From Sperchopsis tessellata (taxonomy: Eukaryota; Arthropoda; Insecta; Coleoptera; Hydrophilidae): a stretch of 29,423 bases of DNA. Shown one piece after another: positions 20,391-29,423 of this stretch. The translations under genes were made by a program, and so were the position numbers. The DNA lies in assembly GCA_033557685.1 (NCBI GenBank), contig JAWQRN010000449.1, positions 1-29,423 of the forward strand, read 5' to 3'. Within the stretch, counting starts at the first letter, position 1, and the number at the start of each line of letters is the position of its first letter. Under the pieces are notes generated by a model. The model saw only the letters and a list, made by a program, of their open reading frames with translations. It ran no database searches and had not been told where the DNA came from.

Positions 20391-20438
<48 letters not shown>
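20391..20438. repeat. (TA)n microsatellite
   Basis: About 48 bp of alternating TA with one interruption (TATACATATA). It abuts the 3' end of the minus-strand Penelope-like element. Confidence 0.9.
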
Positions 20439-20441
<3 letters not shown>

Positions 20442-20444
20442 TTA

Positions 20445-21690
20445 AATAATTTGAAGCGAGTGGTTTCGAAACGTAAGCACTCCATCATCAGGCTCTAAAA
20501 AAATTAAAAGTTAAAATAAACAAAAAGTAGAAAACGGACAAAGAAAATTACTCTCACCGACGATATACAGAGGGATTAGATATCAACACATAAGATAATA
20601 ACGACATGTGGGGGATAAGGCATTTCATTGACGTTCATGTTAGGGTCATAGGAGGAGGACAAAAAAATCTTCAAATGTTCAGCTATATTAAGCCTACGAT
20701 TCTTATCGAGCGTATGTATGATGTGTGAATTTCCAGATCAAGAGCATGGTCAAACTCATCAACATGAGTAGCGAAGCTGGAAGTGGTTTTCTTGTTTTTA
20801 TGCAGCTCAAATGTTCACTGTAGTGGACAGAAATATATCTACTAGTCTGCCCAAGGTATCTGATTCCACATTAATAAAAAAAGGATGTTGATGTCCAGTT
20901 GATCTTTGTTTCTGACAAAAATGCTGCATCTATACAAGATAACGACATCGTTTCTCTTCAAAAGGCGAGATGATCTTATAAGAAATTTCCCTAAGTAATG
21001 GGATATGCAGTAACAGTGAGTTTGAATGTGGATAGAGTAACACAAAAATGTTGTGTATTTTCCTGAAGAACGCTTTTTAGAGGAGGTTCTGAAGATAATC
21101 ATTACTATAAGCGATCTGACAAATAATTCTCAGTTCGGAAATTAAACATTCGAAAGACAAGAATACAGAGAAAGCTTTGTGGGAAAGAGCGTTAATAAGA
21201 GCAAATTTATCAAGTCATGGAACAAACATAGGGTTAGGGAATATAATTATTCCTATTGATTTTCTTACGGTATTTATCAACGTAAAACAATTCTAACTAC
21301 CTATGTATATATAGGTCCAGAAAATTAAGTAACATATCCTTTCTACCTTATCGTTAAAGAAAATATTTATATGAATACTTGAAGTAGCTCCGACACTCTT
21401 TGGTCGTTCTAAGATAGTAAGCAGAATATGTCATCCACGTATCTGCACAAAAATTTGATGGATCTCGCACATTTATGATCTGTAACAAACCGAAGTTGCT
21501 CCAAATGATCCATAAATATCTCCAAAGGTTAAGGGCAAAGAGTACATTCCATCGCCAAACCCAAGGTCTGAATATATGTTTTATTATTAAAAGCAAATAA
21601 ATTCTGCTTCAGCAGAACTTTCAAACACTAGCCAAAATGGACGAAATATCACACTGAGAAAGTAAATAATGCACGAGTTCAATCATAATC
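20445..21690 (-). pseudogene. Penelope-like element: reverse transcriptase C-terminus plus GIY-YIG, broken
   Basis: Minus-strand Penelope-like retroelement, in coding order. LKVLLKQNLFAFNNKTYIQT then LGLAMECTL (about 21630-21540) fits the family xQTxGLAMGSPLSP; the GSP is changed. DIYMDHLEQ follows, then RYVDDIFCL (about 21444-21418), the catalytic block with both Asp present. Next are LNFLDLYIHR, HKAFSVF and ELRIICQ (C-terminal reverse transcriptase, about 21340-21130). The connector GKFLIRSSRLLKRNDVVILY follows (about 20990-20935, family ISExIxRILKKxNIxxxFK). The endonuclease has CGIRYLGQTSRYISVHYSEH (about 20870-20805). The tail near 20495-20460 reads EPDDGVLTFRNHS, the frame that also contains CTGATGA...CGAAAC. 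Frameshifts and stops separate the blocks, and everything upstream of the palm is missing. It ends at the (TA)n run. Confidence 0.85.
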
Positions 21691-21704
21691 AAAGATAGAA
21701 GTCA

Positions 21705-22370
21705 AGAGAAATTTCATTAGAAACCATAAGAAAAAAAAAGATTATTGAAGACGTGCTATGATATCGTTATCTCATATAGATATATTACCCTCGGTAACTT
21801 ATTGGTCAGAAACAAAGATCAATTGGACCCCAGGTCAGTTTGCAGAGTCTATATTATTTATTTGTGTATGTGGAGTCAACTATATTGGGTAGTTTAGTAT
21901 ATCTGTTTATGTTCTCTATAGAGACGATCTGAGCTGGAAAAATAAACAAGAAAATCACTTCCAGCTACGATACTCATGTTCATGAGTTTGATTACGTCTC
22001 TGATTTGAGAAACCCACACATTATATGTGTGCTAGATTATGGTCTTAAGCATAATATAAATGAACATTTGGAGATTTATCTGTCTTCCTCCTATGATCCT
22101 AACATAGACGGCCTTGAAACGTCTTCTCTCCCCACTCTTTTCATGTCGATGCTCTCTTTTATGCTGATGTCTGATCCCTATATATCGCCAGAAAGTGTTT
22201 TCGTCTTTGTCTGCTTTCCAATTTTCTGTGTGCATGTGGTTACCATTGATAGTCACAGGTAAATTTAGATTCCCTTTCTAGTTGTATTTTAACTGCATTT
22301 TTAATATTTTTGGAGCCAAATCATGGAGTGCTTACATTCTAAATCTGGTCGCTCCTAATTATTTAAAAAA
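21705..22370 (+). pseudogene. second copy of the same Penelope-like family, head to head
   Basis: This plus-strand stretch aligns along its length with the reverse complement of 20460-20990. Shared landmarks are GAAATTTC, GATATCGTTATCT, TCAGAAACAAAGATCAA, CACTTCCAGCTACGATACTC, CATGTTCATGAGTTTGA, TCTTCCTCCTATGATCCTAAC and the end GAGCCAAATCATGGAGTGC. It encodes the connector and GIY-YIG domain: VCGVNYIG is followed by a stop where Gln is expected. The plus-strand open frame 22005-22262 covers only the region after the endonuclease core. The copies differ at perhaps a quarter of positions by eye, so this is either an old inverted duplication or two separate insertions of a family. It lacks the reverse transcriptase. 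Confidence 0.8.
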
Positions 22371-23255
22371 ATTTAAAAGTATTGTAAAAGATAGCTGCAT
22401 TGTTATGATGGTTCACAAAATGACGAATTTGCTTTTTAATGAAATTATTTTACAATGTAAGATTGTTGCATTTGTTTTATTATGATTTGAGGATAAAATA
22501 AAGTAATTAATTTTGTATTAATTTTTACTTCAATGGTAGTCGTACTTACCCAGCGGTAAGGCTGTTTGGCCACATCTAACTCCGCACCTAGAAAAAAAAA
22601 TATTTGTATTCATACATCTAAAATATATTTAATCGAATCTTAAGTAATAATTTATTAATATAGTATAACAGTAGATTGCGGAAACACTTGTACCTGAAAA
22701 AAATGTGCGCCTGTAATTTTAATTGGGATAACATTTACTCTAAGAAATTTCCTGCAGTTTTGTTTTTATGTTTAAATGCTACTAAACATTTATTAGACAA
22801 GTAGCAAACTTATTTGCGAGTATAATGATATATCTTTATATTATTCTGAAGCATAAAATCCAAGTAAATAATATTTCTCTTAGGAAATAATCTTAAATGA
22901 TGGAAATGTAAAAAAGTGGTCTCCAGAGTTTGGTTTGCAAAATTGACTAAACTGGACTTGAGAGTAAGTGCTTTAAAACTAAAGACCATGTCTATATATA
23001 TTTTTTTGATTTCAAACACTTAATAAGCTATAACTATATACTTACAAAAAATCAGAAATTGTGTGTTCTTCAATATGGCAGAGAAGGAAATACGAACCAT
23101 ATAGACTTTCAGAAAAACTTTGTGTAGGAACTTTTTTAAGTAATAATAACAATTTTAGTACATATATCAATCAATTTTACAGTATTATGTATTTGTTACT
23201 TACATCTAATGTTTCTTATCAAGCCATGAGTTACCGTAATACTTTAATATTGTAT
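22371..23255. other. no recognisable gene
   Basis: Small frames at 22282-22485, 22810-23019 and 23061-23270 have AT-driven composition and no family motif. A GC-richer patch at 22535-22590 could be a repeat end, but I could not assign it. Confidence 0.45.
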
Positions 23256-23319
23256 TCTGATCCTATATAGGCAAATTTCGTATACAGACTTTAATAATAC
23301 AATTATTCATTACATGTAT

Positions 23320-23760
23320 GAACTAAAATAGAAAATCTACATGGTCAAACCTGTCAAACAATGAAATTCGTTTTGAAAGAAAAAATATACCAATATTATT
23401 CTTTACTGTTGGCCTATTTTCTACCATATAACTTCTCAGTTTCAATAGTGTGTGTCTTGATATACGTAGTGTTTTCTTCGGAATCCCATTAAAGACTTTC
23501 GTGCAGAAGTATGCCACAAATCTTTGTGTTTTGTAAAATTTTTCTTACGTTTCTCAGCACAGAATACGGTTATAATAAATCACTGTAGCTTGTAGATATA
23601 GTTGAGGTGGAGTATCTTTTATTTGTAAAATAAAAAATGTCTGTTGCCCTCGAAATCTAACTAGTTTTTTGTAAATATTGTGCACATTTATATGGAATCT
23701 ACGTCTTAGAATCGCCTTCGTACCCATCATATTGCGTTTGTTTTCAGATTAATTAGAAAT
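23320..23760 (-). pseudogene. possible LINE C-terminal region (weak)
   Basis: On the minus strand, HINVHNIYKKLVRFRGQQ (about 23690-23640) and then VAYFCTKVFNGIPKKTLR...LLKLRSYMVENR (about 23520-23410) resemble the end of LINE polyproteins. There a basic region precedes xxGxKLFNxLPxxIK followed by xFKxxLKxYLLxxxFYS. The reverse transcriptase itself was not found upstream on the minus strand, and frames change. The similarity is to a loosely conserved region, so the call is tentative. Confidence 0.33.
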
Positions 23761-23764
23761 AGTA

Positions 23765-24335
23765 TACCGCAATTTTCCGCATTGATTTTGGGTAGGAAAA
23801 ATAGCTATTTTTCACACTAAAACCAGTTTTTTTCTTACTTCAAAGTGATTTTAAATAAAATATTTGGTTTAACTTTAAAAACGTCCAAACATAAACACTG
23901 ATTAACAATAAAGAGAAATAAGAGTATATTGTATGCAACACATGCGAAAAGCATTAATTGTCACGCTCACACACAATTTGTGTCCCACAAGTTATACAAA
24001 TGGCTATTATGCTAATTTTATATATTTTATAAAAAAATTGTTTCTTGGTAGTTTTCGAAATCAGACAGTATTTCAAAGATATATTCCTATGTCCCCGTCT
24101 AAACACAATAGCTCTAGATTATTTTAGTATATATTGATAATTGATAAGTGAATACTAAAGAAATAAAAATAATGCAATTGACAAAAAGTATGTTGAGTAA
24201 ATTTTCGAATAGGTAAACTTCAATTATTGTGAATAATCTATCAGCAAAAAGTAAAATAATTCTAAAGCGAACATTGCATATGGCTACTACTATTACCAAC
24301 GATACATAAGCAAAGTTTTTGAGAGATCTCCTGCT
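23765..24335. other. no recognisable gene
   Basis: AT-rich sequence. The small frames at 23933-24127 (plus) and 24114-24299 (minus) lack motifs and look like chance. Confidence 0.5.
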
Positions 24336-24389
24336 CCATGCATCACCCCAATTATTCGACGAATGGTGTCTCTTTGAGACAGCCGCACC

Positions 24390-25640
24390 TTTGTGATTTC
24401 AATGGCTTAAATTCCCATTTAGTGAACATACCCGCTGTGAGTAGTGTGCCTGATGATCTGATGTCTTTCTATACGGCGAATATGAGGGATGGTATTGATA
24501 TTGAATTTGAATCTCACACAAATTCCATTGATGAAATTGAAAGAGTTATTTTCTCATTGTCTTCTAACTCAATCAGTGCTGTTTGAGTATCATTGAAGGT
24601 GATTGAATTTGGTCGTTCTGTTCTTCTACTGGTTATAACTCATATAATCAATTTTTGTATTTTATAATATGTGTTCCCATCTCTTTAGAAGGAAGCTATT
24701 ATTATCCCCAAATGTAAGGCCTGTTATCAGATTAAATATATTCATCTGATCGGCATTCTGCTCCCTCTTTCGAAAATTTTGGAAAAAGTCTTTGCTTGTC
24801 AAATTCAAGGTCATCTTCTTAATTTTAGTATTTTTTCCAATACCCAGTCTGGCTTGCGATAGAACTACAGCCGCGCCTCTGTAACCGTAGTTTTGCAACC
24901 GTTGCTACTTTTCATAATCTTGATTCTTCTCGTAATACTGCTCTGGTTTTGATTGATTTTTCAAAAGCTTTCGATACCTTGAACCACCAGTTGTTTTAAG
25001 CTATTTTGCACTATTTTGGAACATCGACGTTTGTTTGTATATTTTTCTGTAACTACTTAGGAGGCAGGTCACAGAGAATCAGGATAGCTAATAGATTGTC
25101 CGGGTGGTTGCCGTTGAAGTCCGATGTCCCCAAAGGTCTATTCTTGGCTTCTAATTGTATACGATTTATACGAGTCACATATCCTCTTGTCTACAACTTT
25201 TGCAATTAACATCTTTACGCTGATGACTCCCAGGTATACTATTCGATTAATACTGCTGATTTTCAGGCTGATTGTCGTTGAATCAATGAAGACATTCATA
25301 GGTTGATGGGGATTGTCTGTGTTAGGGAGACCCTCCAAGGCCATCTCCGCTTGGGGTTTGATGATATTCTCCCATTTTCTTCTTTGGCAAAAATCTTGGT
25401 TTACAGGTTGATGTTAACTTAAGGTTTCGTGGTCACGTTTCTTGTCTTATATCGAGGGCTCATTAAAATGCATTTAACCATTTCGTCACTCTTCGACTCC
25501 TGATCTTCGCAAGCTTTTTTGTATCTCTCTTGTACTGTCACTTCAACTTTTGTGATGTCGTGTATGACCCTTGTTTGGATGATCCATAGTTCCAGGCGTT
25601 TGTTTCTTACAGACTACTTGATCCTGGTTGGCAGAAGGCA
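24390..25640 (+). pseudogene. CR1/Jockey-like LINE remnant (reverse transcriptase)
   Basis: In order on the plus strand: LNSHLVNIPAVSSVPDDL and IDEIERVIFSLSSNSISAV (run-up to the reverse transcriptase); LYYVFPSL, EAIIIPKCKA; YIHLIGILLPLSKILEKVFA (family NYRPISLLPALSKILEKV); HLLNFSIFSNTQSGLR; VLIDFSKAFDTLNHQL (catalytic motif A, intact, about 24949-24995). Next come LGGRSQRIRIANRLSGWLPL, DVPKGLF (family GVPQGSILGPLLF) and LYADDSQVYYSINTADF (active site YADD, intact, about 25212-25262). INEDIHRLMG, KNLGLQVDVNLRFRGHV and FNFCDVVYDPCLDD (about 25540-25590) complete it. Blocks lie in different frames with several stops. The endonuclease half is absent, as in a 5'-truncated insertion. Both catalytic motifs survive at codon level, suggesting a younger copy than the other LINEs here. 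Confidence 0.9.
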
Positions 25641-25682
25641 TAGTATATTTGCTTGTAAGTATATATGCATATATAATTGTAT

Positions 25683-25742
25683 CATTACTGATATTTTTTC
25701 GGCCAATAAATCAGTAAAAAAAAATAAAATAAAATAAATATA
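25683..25742 (+). repeat. LINE 3' end with AATAAA and A-rich tail
   Basis: After a short junk stretch, TTTTTTCGGCCAATAAATC is followed by a run of AAAAAAAATAAAATAAAATA. This looks like the polyadenylation signal and simple A-rich tail of the preceding LINE. The part of the polyprotein and 3' untranslated region between about 25640 and 25680 seems to be deleted. Confidence 0.55.
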
Positions 25743-25744
25743 AT

Positions 25745-27070
25745 ATATAATCGTAATAAAAAGTATAGACGTATATCCCAAAAACGACATAAAAAACTAT
25801 TATATCCGTAAAGGACATGAAGACATGGGATTTAAATATTGTATTTGGGAGTTGACTGGTTTTAAGAAGTGATTTCTATGTTCATTAATTTTATGGAATG
25901 TTATTTTTCGTCCTATTTAGATGCAAATGTCCTGCACTAAACGGAAATAATAATTGATAGTAAAAACACATTAGCAGAGGATTTAAGGCAATGTTCTAGA
26001 AAATAAATTTCGATTTACATTCAAGTGACGACCAAAAAACGTATGCATTTTGGCTATTAAAAACAAAACAAAAATCCACCCCTAGGGATTGTTTCTGCCT
26101 TCTCTTGTTGTGTTCGCCAGTGATACGCGTTGTAAACATTTGTGTACAACACATATTCAAAAGAACCAAAGTTTGAGTTAGGAATTTTTACAGGGAAAAA
26201 GTTGAACAATATTTCAAAGAGCCAAACCACTAGCCTTGTTAATAATACTGTCAAACGTTTCATAGTGTTTACTTGATTCTCAAGCATGGAGCAGTTTTAT
26301 TGGCGAGACCCCTGAAAACTCACCAACTGGGAAATTTATAACGTCGGTTTAATATCGGCCGATGCTTACAAAAGCTTGGTGGTTTTTCAAGTGGCGTGTT
26401 CACTTTATGCCCGTGTTTATTAACTTTCCGAAACGAACATGCGTACAAGTGCTTCTATTGCACACGAGTGCAGTAACGAGGTTTTAAGGATTAGCCGGGA
26501 TATTAGAATTTGCACAAGGATTAAAATTCTGTAAAGCCATAAGGGTAATATAAACCGTCGTCGACAGAGATACCAAATGTCTTTATTACCAACGAAATTT
26601 AACGCGTCGTTAAATATTATACTGGAAACTAATATCAAGCTGATGGAACTATAAAAATTATGGCTGCTAATTACTACTAAAACGAGATACTAAGCTGGAT
26701 TATGGTTTATGTAAGTTTGGTGGAAGAACAGACTACCAGCATAAGTTTTCTCTAAATTCATAAGTAGTAAATTTCAAATAATTCCCAAAAACGTATAAAT
26801 AAAATTAAATTCTCATTACATCATAAATAAAGTTCAGATCAGATCATGCAACAAAAATTGAAGTGATTTATGCAAACAATAAAGCCACAGTGTGGTATTA
26901 CACCAACGGTTTTAGTTTAATCTTGACAACATCGATGATTCTAACAATTTTTGTGATAGAAATACCTGAATTATATGAAAATAAATTAGGTAACTAAATA
27001 ACAAAATCATATTCATTGAAAAGTAAAGGAAGCAGCGCATATACTAAAGTATTATTGACAATCTTTTTCA
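25745..27070. other. no recognisable gene
   Basis: Minus-strand frames at 26057-26287 and 26420-26638 are open for about 70-76 codons, but no motif was recognised and neither has strong coding character. The region 26290-26420 is slightly GC-richer and may be an unassigned repeat. Confidence 0.45.
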
Positions 27071-27103
27071 TTATATATGTATATGTCTGTATATATATAT
27101 ATA
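27071..27103. repeat. TATATGTATATGTCTGTATATA low-complexity tract
   Basis: Alternating purine-pyrimidine sequence that ends sharply at a GC-richer segment beginning CCTCTGGGGATCC. Confidence 0.7.
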
Positions 27104-27483
27104 ACCTCTGGGGATCCTGTAATTCCTAGAGGACGTCTTCTGTTTGCTGATATGATAATGCACTTCAGATATATTGGGTGGGTGCTAAGCTCTCGCGACC
27201 CAACAGGAACAAAATAATGATAAGCGCTTGTTCTCCAGTAGGAGCGGCCGATATTGAAACTTGTCAACCTGGCCAGGCAGCGTGACGAGTTATATCACAA
27301 CCCCCGAAAAATGACAGACACAATAAAATTATTATTCTCCGTAGCCTTGATTACCTCCAGTAGAGGCAGCTATTGGGACGAGTGTAAGAAGGCAGAGGGT
27401 GCTAAGAATCCTCGAAGTAAAAGCATTTGCCAAACAGTATTAAATGTGTTCATCTGCAACTGCTGCACATTTTTCAGCAAGGC
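27104..27483 (+). repeat. GC-richer leader upstream of the RTE LINE, probably its 5' part
   Basis: From 27104 to about 27400 the base composition changes from AT-rich to near balanced (CCTCTGGGGATCCTGTAATT, CTCTCGCGACCCAACAGG, GGAGCGGCCGATATTG, CCTGGCCAGGCAGCGTGACG). The region then joins CTGCAACTGCTGCACATT and the first readable endonuclease residues. A plus-strand frame (27254-27490) crosses it without a known domain. It could be the 5' untranslated or N-terminal part of the LINE, or an older, unrelated repeat next to it. Confidence 0.4.
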
Positions 27484-29423
27484 AAAGTGAATAGAGCTGG
27501 AAAAGGAAGTGTACAAGATTCAATGGGATGTTATAGGGCTGAGCGAAATACGAAGAAAAGAAGAAGAGCTTATTCAACTGAAACGTGGATATATGTTTTA
27601 CTACCATGACACAAACAATGGAAGAAATAGAGGGGTTGGTTTCATGGTTCACAAAAGACTCAAAACAATCAAGTTTGAGAGTTCAATGGACAGAGTTTTC
27701 TAGGCGGTATAAACTCTAAAATCTGAAAATTTATGACCTAGCAAGTAGGCATTCAGACGAGACGTGCGAAACTTTCTATGAAGAGGTGAAAGATCTTCAG
27801 AAGAGCTCAAATGCACATTTTATCATCTTGTGAGAGTAGAAGTAAAATAACTAGGAGATCGGGCTGTAGGTTTCTTCGGCTTTGGAAGTAGAAATGAACG
27901 AAGCAACAGAATTGTAGAATTTGCAGAATCAAAGAGTCTGTATATAGCAAATACCATGTATGCTAAGAAAACTTCACGAAAATGGACCAGGCAAGGCCCA
28001 AACAATTCCAGGAACGAGAATGACTACATACTCACTAATATAAGAGCCATTGTACAAGAATGCACAGTTCTGAACCGTTTGGGAGCGATCACCTTGTTGT
28101 TAGATGTAAAATATATTTAAATGTAAAAGTAAAAAGGTTGAAACTAACCAAAGACTGTGGCAGAAAAATGAACTTGAACCTACGAAAATCTAATGAGGAA
28201 TTATTTCAACTAGAGCTTAAAAACAGATGTGCTGCCCTAAAAGAACATAACGATAACAGATACGGTCATAGGTGGAACTGCCAATGGTTAAAAGGAGTCG
28301 AAAATTTCCTAAAACATACCAAGACCTTATAAAGACAGCATAGAGCACTAAAAACGAAAGTTAAGACAAGAAGGTAGAAAATAGAATATGGGGACAAAGA
28401 CAATTAAAAAGCGAATAAAGGAAGATTAGTAGACACAACTATGAAGCCACCCTCCAAGCGATATAACAGCATAGGAGCTACAAACAGGTTAAACAGAGAC
28501 ATATTATTTTAAAGAAGAAATTAATAACCCTCAGATCTGAAAACGGTGAGAGAGTCGATGATAGAGAGAAAATCCTTGAAGTGGTTAGAACACTTTACCA
28601 AGAACTATATCGAAATGAACGTAACCGTACATACATCTCTTCCGAGGAAGGGGTTCCACCAATATTACCCTCAGAAGTTACACTTGCTCTAAAATCAATG
28701 AAGTGTGGAAAAGAACCCGGAAAGATGGGACCACTATTGACATTCTAAAAGTTACCGGATATGAGATGTATACAGTACTGGTGAAACTATATTCGCCATG
28801 CATAGAAACAAAACAGATACCAGTGCCTTGGTACAATTGAACAATTACTTTAATCTTCAAAAAAAGAAATTAAGAAGATCTGAAAAATTTCCGCCCTATC
28901 AGTCTCATATCTATGACTTAAAAGATCCTTAAAAAATAATTATGACTGGCCTTACAGACCAATTCGATTTGTACCAACCCATAGAACAGGCGAATTTTCG
29001 GAAGGGATATATCACTATTGACGAAATTCACACGATGCATGAATTGATATCTAAATGTAATGATTATAACCTGCCACTTTGCTTAAGTTATTAAAGTTTA
29101 GTTCCAAAATGGCATTCTATCTACCTACATACAGCTAATTCAAAGCATGTATGCAAAAACCACATCAAACCTTAAATAACATTAAGCTTTAGAGTATATG
29201 TTTCGGGGATGATATTTGGAACAAAAGGACAATGAAATGAATGGAGATTATCTTAACCAATTGAGATTTTCAGAAAATATCGCCTTATTTGCACACACTA
29301 TCGAAAAGCTCCAAGAAAGAGTAATTTAACTGGATTCTGAAAGTAAGGATGTAGGTCTTAGGATGAATCTTAGTAAAACGAAAGTTATGCTCAATGAGCT
29401 AGCTATGTCAGCCAATGTGTACA
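27484..29423 (+). pseudogene. RTE-type LINE (APE endonuclease + reverse transcriptase), broken, runs off the right edge
   Basis: The endonuclease begins IELEKEVYKIQWDVIGLSEI (about 27490), then RGVGFMVHKRLKTIKFESSM; CETFYEEVKDL...AHFII (the MGDFNAK block is lost); GFGSRNERSNRIVEFAESKS; TSRKWTRQGP and RNENDYILTNI (about 28012-28040); and GSDHLVVRCKI, which restores the frame at 28060. The pattern NERG...WTW...RNEIDYI...GSDHRLVR is that of RTE elements, often annotated as craniofacial development protein 2-like. The linker is at 28100-28330. The reverse transcriptase start is LRSENGERVDDREKILEVVR and LALKSMKCGKEPGKMGP (about 28530-28732). A diverged YQPIEQANFRKGY follows, then IDEIHTMHELISKCNDYNLP (about 28970-29075). 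A deletion follows, then LRFSENIALFAHTIEKLQER (29262 on). FADD has become FSEN at 29268-29279, so the copy is inactive. It is cut by the window end at GLRMNLSKTKVM. Confidence 0.92.

Noticed and set aside
22032..22256. Minus-strand frame of 74 codons
   Set aside because: Antisense shadow of the second Penelope-like copy, which reads on the plus strand.
26057..26638. Two minus-strand frames of 76 and 72 codons as genes
   Set aside because: No recognised motif, no splice or promoter context, and length is within chance expectation for this much sequence.
27823..28005. Minus-strand frame of 60 codons
   Set aside because: Antisense of the RTE endonuclease block, which is readable on the plus strand.
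1..29423. Bacterial or phage interpretation (operons, ribosome binding sites, terminators)
   Set aside because: No intact multi-gene coding, and all recognisable elements are animal-type transposons. Prokaryotic signals were therefore not annotated.

Overview
This is an AT-rich (roughly two-thirds A+T by eye) piece of an animal nuclear genome, most likely an invertebrate and probably an arthropod. Three things point to this: the density of poly-A/T and (TA)n tracts, the absence of any long intact reading frame, and the mix of transposable elements (mariner, Tc1-like, hAT, APE-type LINEs, Penelope-like elements). I cannot name the species. I find no confident host gene, rRNA, functional tRNA, CRISPR array or bacterial-style operon. 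Every protein-coding signal I recognise is a broken transposon; one unrecognised 136-codon frame is left open.

Layout from left to right. 1-2.5 kb has almost nothing, apart from a very weak retrotransposon-like trace near 2.0 kb. 2.6-4.5 kb is a decayed hAT element of the ZBED5/GTF2IRD2-like type on the minus strand, with a tiny 45-bp insertion flanked by a 12-bp direct repeat. 5.5-6.1 kb is a short, internally deleted DDE transposon (minus). 7.3-8.3 kb holds a repeat end followed by a Tc1-like remnant (plus). 9.67-10.30 kb is a mariner remnant (minus) that stops at a (TA)n run joined to a Penelope-like tail. 10.78-11.16 kb is a nested palindrome. 11.49-11.91 kb is a foldback repeat with about 168-bp arms, followed by the 136-codon frame and a collapsed second copy of the same repeat at 12.65 kb.

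13.7-14.95 kb is a LINE with its endonuclease end joined to its reverse transcriptase by an internal deletion. 15.6-17.1 kb is a Jockey-type LINE cut off in the reverse transcriptase, followed by a tRNA-derived SINE-like piece. 19.2-22.4 kb is a Penelope-rich block: one GIY-YIG fragment (plus), then a minus-strand and a plus-strand copy of another family lying head to head. 23.3-23.8 kb has a weak LINE C-terminus (minus). 24.4-25.7 kb is a CR1/Jockey-like LINE with an A-rich tail. 27.5-29.4 kb is an RTE-type LINE that runs off the right edge.

Nothing here works together as a pathway. The common thread is Penelope-like elements and related ends carrying a recurring GATGA...CGAAAC core (at about 7.4, 10.35, 11.55/11.8, 12.7, 20.27, 20.47 and 22.3 kb), which resembles the hammerhead-ribozyme-bearing ends known for this class. 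All protein comparisons are from memory of family consensus motifs, not from a search.
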